Source of the DNA: Gammaproteobacteria bacterium
Lineage (GTDB): Bacteria > Pseudomonadota > Gammaproteobacteria > GRL18
DNA length: 55,801 bases
Assembly: GCA_016744375.1 (NCBI GenBank)
Contig: JADGEM010000026.1
Span: forward strand, 1 to 55,801
Reading direction: 5' to 3'
The notes under the pieces were generated by a model. The model was not told where the DNA came from. It saw only the letters and a list, made by a program, of their open reading frames with translations, and ran no database searches. Made by a program: the position numbers and the translations under genes. Shown one piece after another: positions 16,064 to 26,999 of the stretch. Position 1 is the first letter of the stretch; each line of letters starts with the position of its first letter.

Positions 16064-17320
16064 ATGAATCTCACTGAACTGAAGCAGAAACCTGCCTCCT
16101 CACTACTGGACATAGCCAAAGAACTTAAAATCGATAATATTTCCAGAGCCAGAAAGCAGGATGTTATTTTTTCAATCCTTAAGGCACATGCTAAAAGCGG
16201 TGAAGATATTTATGGCGATGGTGTTTTAGAAATTCTGCAGGATGGCTTTGGTTTTTTACGTTCGGCAGACTGCTCATATCTTGCTGGTCCTGATGATATT
16301 TATGTATCACCCAGTCAGATACGACGTTTTGGTTTAAGAACCGGCGATACAGTTTCAGGAAAAATAAGACCTCCTAAGGATGGTGAGCGTTATTTTGCCT
16401 TATTAAAAGTTAATGAAATTAACTATGATCAGCCAGAACATTCTCGACATAAAGTTTTATTTGAAAACTTAACCCCTTTATTTCCAAATGAACGTTTTAC
16501 CATGGAACAGGGAAATGGCAGTACCGAAGATTTTACTGCCCGTGTTATTGATTTGATGTCTCCAACGGGTAAAGGACAACGTGGTTTGATTGTAGCCCCC
16601 CCTAAAACGGGTAAAACAATGATGCTGCAGAATATTGCACAATCCATTGCAGCCAATCATCCAGAATGTTTTTTAATGGTTTTGCTGATTGATGAACGTC
16701 CTGAGGAAGTCACTGAGATGGAGCGTTCAGTTAAAGGTGAAGTGATTTCGTCTACTTTTGATGAGCCCGCCAGTCGCCATGTCCAGGTTGCTGAAATGGT
16801 GATCGAAAAAGCCAAGCGTCTGGTTGAACACAAAAAAGATGTTGTCATCCTGCTTGACTCTATTACTCGTCTGGCACGTGCATATAACACTGTGATTCCT
16901 TCATCCGGCAAGGTCTTAACCGGTGGTGTTGATGCCAATGCACTACAGCGTCCAAAGCGTTTCTTTGGTGCCGCACGAAATATTGAAGAAGGCGGTTCTT
17001 TAACGATTCTGGCAACTGCGCTGGTTGATACAGGTTCAAAAATGGATGAAGTTATTTACGAAGAATTTAAAGGTACAGGTAATATGGAACTGCACCTGAG
17101 TCGTAAACTTGCAGAGAAGCGCCTCTACCCTGCAATTAGTGTTAATCGCTCTGGTACTCGTAAAGAAGACTTGCTTATGAACCCTGAAGATTTACATAAA
17201 GTCTGGATTTTGCGCAAAATTTTACACCCTATGGATGAGATAAGCGCCATGGAATTTATGCAGGATAAAATGAGTGACACCAAAACCAATGTAGGATTCT
17301 TTAACTCAATGAATCGCTAG
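16064..17320 (+). CDS. rho: Transcription termination factor Rho
   Basis: Hexameric RNA-DNA helicase that ends transcription at Rho-dependent sites. At 418 residues it is the normal short Rho without insertions. It has an N-terminal Rho domain (about 1-47) and a cold-shock-like RNA-binding fold with GFGFLRS (about 64-70). The RecA-type ATPase has PPKTGKT near 180 and [13 protein letters not shown]. The Q-loop and R-loop are [11 protein letters not shown] and [25 protein letters not shown] lies 5-7 bases before ATG 16064. Confidence 0.98.
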   Translation: MNLTELKQKPASSLLDIAKELKIDNISRARKQDVIFSILKAHAKSGEDIYGDGVLEILQDGFGFLRSADCSYLAGPDDIYVSPSQIRRFGLRTGDTVSGKIRPPKDGERYFALLKVNEINYDQPEHSRHKVLFENLTPLFPNERFTMEQGNGSTEDFTARVIDLMSPTGKGQRGLIVAPPKTGKTMMLQNIAQSIAANHPECFLMVLLIDERPEEVTEMERSVKGEVISSTFDEPASRHVQVAEMVIEKAKRLVEHKKDVVILLDSITRLARAYNTVIPSSGKVLTGGVDANALQRPKRFFGAARNIEEGGSLTILATALVDTGSKMDEVIYEEFKGTGNMELHLSRKLAEKRLYPAISVNRSGTRKEDLLMNPEDLHKVWILRKILHPMDEISAMEFMQDKMSDTKTNVGFFNSMNR

Positions 17321-17385
17321 ATCTTGTTAGACAATAGCTTCAGCTGTTTTTAATGAAGAGCCATCAGCCTTTTTTATTGACAGCC

Positions 17386-17472
17386 TTGAAATAAAAAATG
17401 AATAAACGTATAATGCGTCGCTCCTAACGGTTTGCGGTATCATTTTGAAACAAATGATGGCGGCATTCGACG
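17386..17472 (+). promoter_or_regulatory. rpmE promoter and structured leader (L31-leader-like)
   Basis: TTGAAA (17386-17391) and TATAAT (17409-17414) are 17 bases apart, a near-consensus sigma-70 promoter. The transcript leader can form nested stems: CGTCG (17416-17420) with CGACG (17468-17472), enclosing ATCATTT (17439-17445) with AAATGAT (17452-17458). A ribosomal-protein leader upstream of rpmE is known in Gammaproteobacteria; this may be a member. I have not compared it with that family's consensus. Confidence 0.6.
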
Positions 17473-17493
17473 AATTTAATAAGGTTTAATATT

Positions 17494-17703
17494 ATGCAAG
17501 CAGATATCCATCCAAAATATAAACAAGTCCAGGTTACATGCAGTTGTGGCCATAGTTTTGCAACAGGTTCCACTCTTGGGAAAGACGAATTATCCATTGA
17601 AGTTTGTTCACAATGCCACCCTTTTTACACCGGTAAGCAGAAGCTAGTTGATACTGCTGGTCGTGTTGATAAGTTCCGTCAGAAGTACGGCATGAAAAAA
17701 TAA
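17494..17703 (+). CDS. rpmE: 50S ribosomal protein L31, zinc-binding type
   Basis: The 69-residue protein carries the four-cysteine zinc site of type-A L31 (C16, C18, then CSQC at about 37-40). It also has the conserved [20 protein letters not shown] block. Members with this site are shed or swapped for the Cys-less paralogue under zinc limitation. TAAGG precedes the ATG by about 8 bases. A strong terminator follows. Confidence 0.97.
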   Translation: MQADIHPKYKQVQVTCSCGHSFATGSTLGKDELSIEVCSQCHPFYTGKQKLVDTAGRVDKFRQKYGMKK

Positions 17704-17758
17704 TTGATCAGATATTAATCGTGCGGTTCGCCATTAGAAAAGCACATCAATTAATTAA

Positions 17759-17795
17759 AAAAGGCACTTCAGTTTTATGAAGTGCCTTTTTTTTT
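17759..17795 (+). terminator. rpmE intrinsic terminator overlapping the next start codon
   Basis: GGCACTTCA (17763-17771) pairs with TGAAGTGCC (17778-17786) around a 6-base loop, followed by nine Ts. The ATG of the next gene (17777-17779) begins at the last loop base and runs into the 3' arm. Confidence 0.93.
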
Positions 17796-18559
17796 GGTCT
17801 TTTTTAGCGGCTTTTTTTATTAGTACGGCTATTGCTGATGAACTGTGTTTATCTTCATCTCAACAATTAGCAAAAGTCACTGACTGGGGCGATATTGCCA
17901 GAATTGTTGATGGTGATACCATTCATTTAAAAGATGGGCGGAAAGTCCGGTTTATCGGCATTGACACACCTGAGTTGGGACATAATGGCGAAGCATCCCA
18001 ACCATATGGAAGACAGGCTTATGATGCTTTGGTTCAGTTACTGAACAATCAGAAAAAAATCGGACTGTCCTATGACAAGGATAAAAAAGACCGGTATCAG
18101 CGTGTTCTGGCTTATATTAATCTGTCAGATGGTCAGAGTGTTGAGCAAATATTATTATCCAAAGGTTTAGCGCATAGTATTGTTGTTCCACCCAATGATC
18201 AGCGCATTAAATGTTACCGTAGTATTGAGACTTCGGCTCGAAAGGCCGACCTGGGATTATGGCGTTTATCAGAAAATAAATGGATTAAAGCAAGTCGTTT
18301 ATCAAAAAAAAGCAAGGGCTTGCGGTACGTGAATGGTATAGTTCTAGCTTATAGTGAAAGTAGAAATAGTATCTACCTGAAATTAAGTCGTAGATTATCG
18401 GTTCGTATTTCAAAAAAAGATAAGAAATATTTTCCGAACCTTGGGTCAAAAAGCTTAATCGGGAAGCATCTTAGGGTGAGAGGTTGGGTCAATACCTATC
18501 GTGGGCGGCAATCAATTCATGTTCGTACAGCCTATGATCTTGAAATATTAAACCAGTAA
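17777..18559 (+). CDS. Secreted thermonuclease-family (SNase-like) protein with C-terminal OB-like domain
   Basis: Residues 1-20 form a signal peptide ending STAIA, so the protein is probably periplasmic or secreted. Residues about 38-165 are an SNase domain with VDGDTIHLKDG (D46, D48), VRFIGIDTPE (R58, D63, E66) and DRYQRVLAY carrying the later Asp/Arg pair. The Ca-binding and catalytic positions look kept, so Ca-dependent phosphodiesterase activity is likely. Residues about 180-260 form a second beta-rich, OB-like domain. The only start that keeps the signal peptide is the ATG inside the rpmE terminator hairpin, and no good ribosome binding site precedes it. Read-through from rpmE or a minor internal promoter must supply the message. 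Confidence 0.85.
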   Translation: MKCLFFWSFLAAFFISTAIADELCLSSSQQLAKVTDWGDIARIVDGDTIHLKDGRKVRFIGIDTPELGHNGEASQPYGRQAYDALVQLLNNQKKIGLSYDKDKKDRYQRVLAYINLSDGQSVEQILLSKGLAHSIVVPPNDQRIKCYRSIETSARKADLGLWRLSENKWIKASRLSKKSKGLRYVNGIVLAYSESRNSIYLKLSRRLSVRISKKDKKYFPNLGSKSLIGKHLRVRGWVNTYRGRQSIHVRTAYDLEILNQ

Positions 18560-19043
18560 ATATTTTTTGTTATTGTTTGTCAGTAAATTACCATAGCGGT
18601 AATTGAGTTTGATTTAAAATCAAGGGACAAAGAAGGGGGCGTTCGAATCAGCGCATATAAAACGACTGCAAGGTGAATCGGTGCAACCAATTGGGGACGC
18701 TGCAAGTACGTCCATGTAACGCTTGCTGTCGCCATCCATGGCTCCAAACACCCCATTTGGTTGAACCAATTCACCTCACACTCTCTTAAGGCATTTACTC
18801 TCACTTGGAGTGTCCAAAGTCAAAAGCTAAGAAAAAGAGAATCATTGTTGTCCGTGAGTCGTATAACTACAGATCTTATAAATTCTCTGCTTTTCTTTTG
18901 ATTTTAAGCCACACTCAAACCGTTACTATGGTAGTAAGACAGATAATTAGGGGTATGAGTAAAAATAATATAAAAGTATGCTGAGTTTTCTTTTTTTAGT
19001 CTATACTAATATTTAAATAATTACCCGATTTGGAGTCGATCGA
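18560..19043. repeat. Intergenic region with a 106-base palindromic (MITE/REP-like) element
   Basis: The 484-base gap between the SNase gene and maeB holds no gene I believe. At 18671-18696 and 18751-18776 are 26-base imperfect inverted repeats (3 mismatches) with ends AGGTGAAT and ATTCACCT, enclosing a core with its own small palindrome GCCATCCATGGC (18731-18742). Its overall look is that of a non-autonomous dispersed repeat with highly structured RNA. The only open frame across it (minus strand) is low-complexity translation of the repeat. Confidence 0.7.
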
Positions 19044-20303
19044 ATGGACAAAAAACAACAAGAGCTTTTACGTGAAAAAGCTCTGGATTATCATTCAATG
19101 CCTGTCCCAGGAAAAATTAGTGTTGTGCCCAGTAAGCCCTGTGTACAGCAGGATGAGTTGTCGCTCGCTTATACTCCCGGTGTCGCAGAACCCGTAAAAG
19201 AAATTGCCAAAGATCCAGAACTTGCTTATAAGTATACCGCTAAGGGGAACTTAGTTGCTGTGATCACAGATGGTACGGCAGTATTGGGCCTGGGTAATGT
19301 TGGTTCCTTAGCTGGAAAACCAGTTATGGAAGGAAAAGGAGTATTATTCAAGCAATTTGCAGGAATTGATGTTTTTGATCTGGAAGTCAATGCACCTTCA
19401 CAAGAGTCCTTTATTGAAACTGTTGTTAATATTGCACCGACATTTGGCGGTATTAATCTTGAAGACATTGCAGCACCGCATTGTTTTGAAATTGAAAAAG
19501 CCTTAAAGGAACGACTGGATATTCCTGTATTTCATGATGACCAGCATGGAACCGCTATTATTATCTCGGCAGGTTTACTCAATGCACTGGAAATCCAGGG
19601 GAAGACTTTGGATCAGGTTAAGATTGTTTGCATTGGGGCTGGCTCTGCAGGTATTGCATCAATGCGCCTGTTAGTTTCACTGGGGGTAAAAAAACATCAG
19701 ATTAACCTAGTTGATCGAAAAGGTGTTGTTCATAGTGGACGAAAGGACTTAAATATTTACAAAATGGAGTTTTCTACAACAACAGAAGATAGAACTTTGG
19801 CTGATGCAATGCAGGATGCTGATGTTTTGATTGGTGTTTCAGGATCGAATCTGGTTTCAGCTGATATGGTCGCCACGATGGCAGATAGGCCGATTATTTT
19901 TGCTCTATCGAATCCTGATCCTGAAATTGCACCAGATGTGGCTCGTGCAGTTCGGGATGATCTGATTATGGCAACGGGGCGTTCTGACTATCCGAATCAG
20001 GTGAATAATGTACTTGGTTTTCCCTTTATTTTTCGAGGAGCACTGGATGTGCGTGCATCAACTATCAACACCCAAATGGAAATTGCTGCTGTCCAGGCTC
20101 TGGCTAAACTGGCTAAACTCCCAGTTCCTGATGAAGTTTTGAAGGCCTATGGCATGGACAGCCTGACTTTTGGTCCTGACTATATTATACCTAAGCCCTT
20201 TGACCCCAGACTCATGGCTGCAATTCCACCTGCAGTTGCACAGGCGGCAATAGACAGTGGTATTGCTCAAACACCTTATCGAGCGTATAAATTTAAGGTT
20301 TGA
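19044..20303 (+). CDS. maeB: NADP-dependent malic enzyme, short form
   Basis: It decarboxylates malate to pyruvate with NAD(P) reduction. The 419-residue protein has the malic enzyme N-domain ([41 protein letters not shown] block) and the catalytic block [18 protein letters not shown] followed by HDDQHGTA. The NAD(P)-binding domain has [15 protein letters not shown], and [10 protein letters not shown] follows. It ends after the malic domain and lacks the phosphotransacetylase half of enterobacterial MaeB, as is common elsewhere. GGAG lies about 9 bases before ATG 19044. Its last 11 bases overlap the convergent neighbour. Confidence 0.95.
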   Translation: MDKKQQELLREKALDYHSMPVPGKISVVPSKPCVQQDELSLAYTPGVAEPVKEIAKDPELAYKYTAKGNLVAVITDGTAVLGLGNVGSLAGKPVMEGKGVLFKQFAGIDVFDLEVNAPSQESFIETVVNIAPTFGGINLEDIAAPHCFEIEKALKERLDIPVFHDDQHGTAIIISAGLLNALEIQGKTLDQVKIVCIGAGSAGIASMRLLVSLGVKKHQINLVDRKGVVHSGRKDLNIYKMEFSTTTEDRTLADAMQDADVLIGVSGSNLVSADMVATMADRPIIFALSNPDPEIAPDVARAVRDDLIMATGRSDYPNQVNNVLGFPFIFRGALDVRASTINTQMEIAAVQALAKLAKLPVPDEVLKAYGMDSLTFGPDYIIPKPFDPRLMAAIPPAVAQAAIDSGIAQTPYRAYKFKV

Positions 20304-20952
20304 GTAAATCCTCTACTTGTGTGATGGAAGCTCTCTGGATCGTCTGCCAGCTGTCTGGATCTAATGGTGTCATTTTGCGCTGCTGCTCTGTAAGAACAAT
20401 GAGGTTTACTTTCTTCTCGTCGGCATAGAATTGGTAAGCTGGTACAGATTGTTCATTGTTGTTTAAGTTTTGGGCTTTCGATTTTGAACGACTGAAATAT
20501 AGAGTCCAGTCCTGAAGTTGATATGGAATATCATGTGACATTAGAAATACAGAAACTTCCTCCGGTGAATCCGCTCTAAGCAAAAGATCAATACGACTGT
20601 GCTTGTGGGCATAGCCCTGTAGAACAGAGCCAATTAATTTAGGTTTAAATGCCTTAAGCAATTTCATGGCTCTGAGAGCAGTTGCTCTCAATTCATGAAG
20701 TGATTTTTTTTGAGTGGCTGATTGATAGAGTGACTGATGTATTTGTACCTGAAATAACACTTCATTGTCACCTGGAAATAAATGCTCATCATGGATGCCA
20801 AATTGATGGGCTGCTTTTTTCCTGGCGGTTTTCAGTGAATCGATACCTTCTTCATTCATCAGACGTGCCGCTTCGACAGCAATTGTTTGTTGAAGCTTAT
20901 GTTGCCTGGAGTTCAATTTTTGCGGATGTTTTTTATTTCGCTGATGGCTCAT
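20293..20952 (-). CDS. Conserved basic protein with nucleotidyltransferase-like core
   Basis: The 219-residue protein begins with a Lys/His/Gln-rich helix and a segment resembling a DNA-binding or ribosome-associated motif ([28 protein letters not shown]). A domain with [20 protein letters not shown] follows, which resembles the Gly-Ser...Asp core of minimal nucleotidyltransferases (GS near 121, D near 135). I know of such gammaproteobacterial proteins only as uncharacterised. It follows mrcA on the same strand after 80 bases and ends 11 bases inside maeB. No function assigned. Confidence 0.7.
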   Translation of the reverse strand: MSHQRNKKHPQKLNSRQHKLQQTIAVEAARLMNEEGIDSLKTARKKAAHQFGIHDEHLFPGDNEVLFQVQIHQSLYQSATQKKSLHELRATALRAMKLLKAFKPKLIGSVLQGYAHKHSRIDLLLRADSPEEVSVFLMSHDIPYQLQDWTLYFSRSKSKAQNLNNNEQSVPAYQFYADEKKVNLIVLTEQQRKMTPLDPDSWQTIQRASITQVEDLLKP

Positions 20953-20986
20953 TGTAATACTGAAGGTTTAATATAAAGTTGGGGGT

Positions 20987-21032
20987 TATAATGCTCTGCT
21001 GAAGACTCAATATAATGCTCCGCTGAAGGCTC
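20987..21032. repeat. Tandem duplicate of a 22-base unit
   Basis: TATAATGCTCTGCTGAAGAC-TC (20987-21008) and TATAATGCTCCGCTGAAGGC-TC (21011-21032) agree at 20 of 22 bases and are 2 bases apart. They sit exactly at the 3' end of mrcA. No role is evident. Confidence 0.7.
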
Positions 21033-23480
21033 CTAGAATAGCTCTTCATTGGTGACGTCATTAGTAGATCCTGAAGTGGTATTTGAACCAGTTTGAATGC
21101 TGGTTCTTTTTGGCTCGGTATTTTCAATAAAATATTCGTACTGTGTTTTTGCTGAGTTCCCAGATGCCAGTAAGCCTGTTTCAGAATCAATCTTCACTGT
21201 GATTATATTCTCCGGGGGGGTTAAAGGAAGTTCTGGCATATCTTTCAAGGCAACTTTCATAAAACTCATCCACATAGGCAGTGATGCCGTACCACCAAAC
21301 TCCAGCCGTCCCAGAGAGCGGGGAGTATCAAATCCGACCCAGGCCGTCGCCATAACTTGACGGTTAAAGCCAGAGAACCAGGCATCCAGTTGATCATTGG
21401 TTGTACCTGTTTTTCCTGCCAGATCCTTGCGACCAAGTTTTAGTGCCTTTGTTCCTGTACCGTAACGGATGACATCACGCATAATTGTTGTCATTAAAAA
21501 GACATTATCTGCTTCTGCAACCCGTAGGGCATGCAGATTTTCATCTTCAGGGCAGGTTTCTTCAGGGTAGTCATCACTGCAGACACTTGTATGTTGTTGT
21601 GCAAAAATAACTTCATGATTCGGGTTCTCAATCCGTTCAATAAACCATGGTTTAATGTCATAGCCGCCATTAGCCATAATGGCATAACCTCGTGCAATTT
21701 GTATTGGCGTCAGAGTGGCACTTCCCAAAGCCAGTGAAAGATTTTTAGGCAGTTCGTTTTCCATAAAACCAAAGCGTTTCACGTAATTAATGGCATAATT
21801 AATGCCGATATCACGAAGGATACGAATAGAGACCAGATTTCTGGATTTTATCAGCCCTTTTCGTAATCGGGTTGGCCCAAAAAATTTACCGCTGTAGTTA
21901 TCAGGACGCCAGAAACCTTCCAGATAGTTGTCTTTAAAAACGACGGGGGCATCATTAATCAGTGTGGCTGTTGTATAGCCTTTATTTAGTGCCGCTGAAT
22001 AAATAAAAGGTTTAAAGTTTGAACCTGGCTGACGCTTTGCCTGTATTACCCGGTTAAATTTACTATAGTAGAAATCAAAACCGCCAACTAATGCATTGAT
22101 CCCGCCATTTTGAGGGTTTAGAGAAACGAGTGCCGCCGCAGCTTCTGGAATTTGTGCCAGAACATAGTCTGTATTCTTAAGTTGTTCGACATAGATGATG
22201 TCACCGACATTAATCACATCTTCAATTTTCTTTAAAGCGGGTCCTGTTCGACGATCATTAATGTATTTTCTGGCCCATTTAATATGTTTCCAATGCAAGT
22301 AGGGTGTACTACCATCTTTTAGTAAGATTATTGCAGATTGCTTGTTTTTATTTTTTTTAGGTTTTTGCTTTTCTGAAGCTGAATCTTCAGGCTGTTCGAC
22401 AATTGCTGTGACCAGGGCTGGTTTAAGATGGCCCACAGGTTTGAAATTATCAAGCAATTCAACTTGTTCCAAAATAGGGGTATCAGCTATTAAATTATGA
22501 TGACTTAATACACCCTTATAGCCATGACGATGTTCATAACTCATTAAAGCAGAACGAAGTGCATGGTTGGCAGCAGTTTGCATTCTATCTGAGATGGTTG
22601 TGTAGACATTAAAACCAGTTGTATAAGCTGCTGTTTTTCCATATTGTTTAACCATTTGTCCTCGGACCATTTCGGCAATATAGGGGGCTTCAACTTCTAT
22701 AATTGCAGAATGGATTCTGGCACCATCAACAATTTGAATGGATGTATCGTATTGTGCCTGAGTAATATAGTTCAACTGGCGCATCCGTGATAAGACATAA
22801 TTTCTACGGATTGTTGCGCGTTCGGGGTTGGTGATTGGATTATATTTTGATGGGGCTTTGGGTAGTCCGGCAATCATGGCATATTGATCAAGTGATAGTT
22901 CTGGTAGTGCTTTTCCATAATAAACTTTAGCGGCAGCAGCAATACCATAGGAACGATGGCCCAGGTAAATTTTATTCATGTAGAGTGCCATGATTTCCTG
23001 TTTTGACAACTCTTTTTCAATTTTTAATGATAAAAATATTTCGTTGATCTTACGGATATAAGTTTTATCGCGGGTTAAGAAAAAGTTTCTAGCAACCTGC
23101 ATGGTAATTGTACTGCCACCCTGGCCCTTGGTTCCTGTTTTGATTAAGTGGACAACGGCTCGAAGTATGCCTTTATAATCCACCCCGGGATGGTGGAAGA
23201 AATTTTCATCTTCTGCTGATATTACCGCTTGGATTAATGTCTCTGGAATTTCATTATACGAGACTGGTTCACGCTTCATTTCTCCAAATTCAGCAATAAG
23301 CTTGTTGTCAGATGTATAGACTCTCAAGGGAACCTGCAATTGGACATCTTTTAATACATCAATCTCAGGCAGTTTGGGCTCAAGATAGAAATAAGTGGAT
23401 GTGATTGTGATCACAGAAATTACTGCAATCGTAAGAAAAAGTGTGAGGAGAGTCAGAAAAAGTTGATATAGACGGCGCAT
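21033..23480 (-). CDS. mrcA: Penicillin-binding protein 1A, bifunctional peptidoglycan synthase
   Basis: It polymerises glycan strands and cross-links stem peptides at the inner membrane. The 815-residue protein has a short cytoplasmic tail and one membrane segment (about 8-32). The GT51 glycosyltransferase has the catalytic Glu near 92 in SAEDENFFHHPG and KGQGGSTITMQVARN. An inserted OB-like region is followed by the transpeptidase: SxxK as GSNFK (Ser near 487), SRN near 545 and KTGTT near 693. A position divergent from pilM is the classical ponA-pilM arrangement. Extra length around 360-390 (Lys-rich, EKQKPKKNKNKQ) is a linker in the OB-like region. Confidence 0.95.
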   Translation of the reverse strand: MRRLYQLFLTLLTLFLTIAVISVITITSTYFYLEPKLPEIDVLKDVQLQVPLRVYTSDNKLIAEFGEMKREPVSYNEIPETLIQAVISAEDENFFHHPGVDYKGILRAVVHLIKTGTKGQGGSTITMQVARNFFLTRDKTYIRKINEIFLSLKIEKELSKQEIMALYMNKIYLGHRSYGIAAAAKVYYGKALPELSLDQYAMIAGLPKAPSKYNPITNPERATIRRNYVLSRMRQLNYITQAQYDTSIQIVDGARIHSAIIEVEAPYIAEMVRGQMVKQYGKTAAYTTGFNVYTTISDRMQTAANHALRSALMSYEHRHGYKGVLSHHNLIADTPILEQVELLDNFKPVGHLKPALVTAIVEQPEDSASEKQKPKKNKNKQSAIILLKDGSTPYLHWKHIKWARKYINDRRTGPALKKIEDVINVGDIIYVEQLKNTDYVLAQIPEAAAALVSLNPQNGGINALVGGFDFYYSKFNRVIQAKRQPGSNFKPFIYSAALNKGYTTATLINDAPVVFKDNYLEGFWRPDNYSGKFFGPTRLRKGLIKSRNLVSIRILRDIGINYAINYVKRFGFMENELPKNLSLALGSATLTPIQIARGYAIMANGGYDIKPWFIERIENPNHEVIFAQQHTSVCSDDYPEETCPEDENLHALRVAEADNVFLMTTIMRDVIRYGTGTKALKLGRKDLAGKTGTTNDQLDAWFSGFNRQVMATAWVGFDTPRSLGRLEFGGTASLPMWMSFMKVALKDMPELPLTPPENIITVKIDSETGLLASGNSAKTQYEYFIENTEPKRTSIQTGSNTTSGSTNDVTNEELF

Positions 23481-25036
<1,556 letters not shown>

Positions 25037-25618
25037 ATGGCTAGAATTAATTTACTCAACTGGCGTGAAGAACGACGCAAACAAATTGAGCAGCAATTTT
25101 ATGGTATTCTTGCAGGTGCAGCACTTGTTGGTGTTGCCGTTATTCTTGCGGTGCAATTACAGCTGGACGCAATGATTGATTATCAATCTGCTCGTAATGG
25201 TTATATAAAATCTGAAATTAAAAAAGTAGAGAAAGCCATTGCTGAAATTAAGGCTCTGGAAAAAGAAAAAGAAGATTTACTGGCCCGGATGAATGTTATT
25301 CAGGAGTTGCAGAGTAATCGTTCAGATAGTGTCCATATGCTGGACGAACTGGTTAAGGTGTTGCCTGAGGGTGTTCATTTAACAGAGTTCCATCAGAAGG
25401 CAAAAGAATTAACTTTTGACGGTGTGGCTCAATCCAATGCGCGAGTTTCTGCTTATATGAGGAATATTGAACGGGCTGAATGGTTAAAAAGCCCGGATTT
25501 AAAAGTAATTGAAAGCAAAAAGAAAGGCGGTGAGGAAGGTTATAGCCAATTTACTTTGACATCAGAGCAAGCCAATCCTGAAGATAAAAAGAAAAATGAT
25601 ATGAAGGATAAGGGGTAA
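25037..25618 (+). CDS. pilN: Type IV pilus assembly protein PilN
   Basis: The N-terminus MARINLLNWREERR is the conserved PilM-binding motif (INLLPWR type). One membrane helix follows (about 22-44), then a coiled coil (about 55-95) and a small periplasmic fold. PilN dimerises with PilO in the alignment complex. The start codon directly follows the pilM stop codon. The Lys/Asp-rich tail (EDKKKNDMKDKG) is unremarkable. Confidence 0.95.
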   Translation: MARINLLNWREERRKQIEQQFYGILAGAALVGVAVILAVQLQLDAMIDYQSARNGYIKSEIKKVEKAIAEIKALEKEKEDLLARMNVIQELQSNRSDSVHMLDELVKVLPEGVHLTEFHQKAKELTFDGVAQSNARVSAYMRNIERAEWLKSPDLKVIESKKKGGEEGYSQFTLTSEQANPEDKKKNDMKDKG

Positions 25619-25622
25619 GCGC

Positions 25623-26303
25623 ATGAATATCAATGAACTGGATCTTGAAAATATCGGCAGCTGGCCAATAGGGATCAGATTAGGTGCCGCATTTATTCTC
25701 TTTGCAGTGGTGGTTGGTGCTGGGTTTTATTATTTTACTCAGGAAAAAATAGCTGAGCTTGAGACCGTTCAAAGCAAGGAAATACCACTCAAGCAGGAGT
25801 TTAAAGCAAAACAGGGAAAGGCTGTTAACCTTGAAGCGTATAAGTCGCAAATGATTGAGATGAAAAAACGTTTTGGTTCTATGCTGAGACAACTGCCGCA
25901 GAAAACAGAAGTTGCTGATCTCCTGGTTGAGATTTCTCAGACGGGTTTAAGTAACAATCTTGAATTTAGTCTGTTCAAACCTTCCGCTGAAATTCGTAAA
26001 GAATTTTATGCTGAATTGCCTGTTAATATTGAAGTCACTGGCAGTTTTCATGATTTTGGTGGTTTTGCGACGGGTATTGCTGCATTGCCCCGGATTGTGA
26101 CTATTCACGATGTTGAAATGGAGATTAAGCAGAAAGATGATACCAAAGGTAAAAAAGAGGTAGAAGAATCGCCCTCTCTTAGTGGTGTGGATGAAGACAA
26201 AAAACTGACCATTGTGCTGGTCGCTAAAACTTATCGCTACCTTGATCAGGATGAAATTACATCCGGCAAAAAAGATAAGAAAAAGCGTCGTCGTGACCAG
26301 TAA
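25623..26303 (+). CDS. pilO: Type IV pilus assembly protein PilO
   Basis: The 226-residue protein has a cytoplasmic tail, a membrane helix at about 20-42 and a coiled coil. A periplasmic ferredoxin-like domain follows (LPQKTEVADLLVEISQTGLSNN and ELPVNIEVTGSFHDFGGFATGIA, both typical). It pairs with PilN and binds PilP. A 4-base gap follows pilN, with a GGGGTAAG ribosome binding site. The C-terminal tail is strongly basic (KKDKKKRRRDQ), somewhat longer than usual. Confidence 0.95.
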   Translation: MNINELDLENIGSWPIGIRLGAAFILFAVVVGAGFYYFTQEKIAELETVQSKEIPLKQEFKAKQGKAVNLEAYKSQMIEMKKRFGSMLRQLPQKTEVADLLVEISQTGLSNNLEFSLFKPSAEIRKEFYAELPVNIEVTGSFHDFGGFATGIAALPRIVTIHDVEMEIKQKDDTKGKKEVEESPSLSGVDEDKKLTIVLVAKTYRYLDQDEITSGKKDKKKRRRDQ

Positions 26304-26384
26304 AAAGAAATAGTAAACTGAGTAATTATCGATGAGTTTTCCCGGTCGGAACTTTTCTGGTTGGAACAATAGAGATAGATTTAG

Positions 26385-26894
26385 ATGAAAAGAACAATAC
26401 TTATAATAACATCATTGCTGGTACTTTCAGGTTGCGTCTCAAATGATATGAGTGATTTAAAAGCTTATGTTCAGAAGATGAAGGCAACGCATAAGGGAAA
26501 AGTTGAAGCCTTGCCTGAGTTCACAACAACACCCCCCTATGCTTATAATGCTCAGGAGATTAGAGATCCTTTTAAACCGGTAGTTGATATTGAAGTTTTC
26601 AGTGGTCCTTATCGAGGTCCACGCCCTGATGAAAATAGACCCAGAGAACCTCTGGAAGATTTTTCTCTGGATAGTCTGAGAATGGTTGGGACTCTGGCGC
26701 AAAAAGAATCAGAATGGATATTGATAAAAGATCCTGATGGCTTGTTACACCGTGTTTCTATCGGTCACTACATTGGTAAAAATTATGGCAGAGTGATCGA
26801 TATTAATGAAGAAAAAGTCGTATTAATGGAACTTGTTTCTGATAAAAATGGTGGTTGGGAAGAGCGTGAATCTTCAATTGCTTTAAGTGAATGA
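26385..26894 (+). CDS. pilP: Type IV pilus lipoprotein PilP
   Basis: A lipoprotein signal with lipobox LSGC (Cys17) is followed by a disordered stretch (residues 20-75, RDPFKP near 62). A beta-sandwich HR domain comes next (SLDSLRMVGTLAQKESEWILIKDPDGLLHRVSIGHYIGKNYGRV), which binds the secretin N0 domain. PilP links PilN/PilO to PilQ. Length of 169 residues is normal. Confidence 0.95.
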   Translation: MKRTILIITSLLVLSGCVSNDMSDLKAYVQKMKATHKGKVEALPEFTTTPPYAYNAQEIRDPFKPVVDIEVFSGPYRGPRPDENRPREPLEDFSLDSLRMVGTLAQKESEWILIKDPDGLLHRVSIGHYIGKNYGRVIDINEEKVVLMELVSDKNGGWEERESSIALSE

Positions 26895-26999
26895 CCTGTT
26901 CAGCCTGCTGTGCTGTTTAGGTTAAGAATAAAAATAAAAGTCCAAAGATAATAGTCGAGTTTTTGCATCAGTAAATCGGGAAATATTAGAGAGAATATT

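Noticed and set aside
18580..18804. Minus-strand frame of 74 codons
   Set aside because: It spans the palindromic repeat element, has no ribosome binding site and no protein-like character.
26901..26999. Separate gene or terminator between pilP and pilQ
   Set aside because: The 100-base gap has only weak secondary structure, and pilQ is expected in the same operon.
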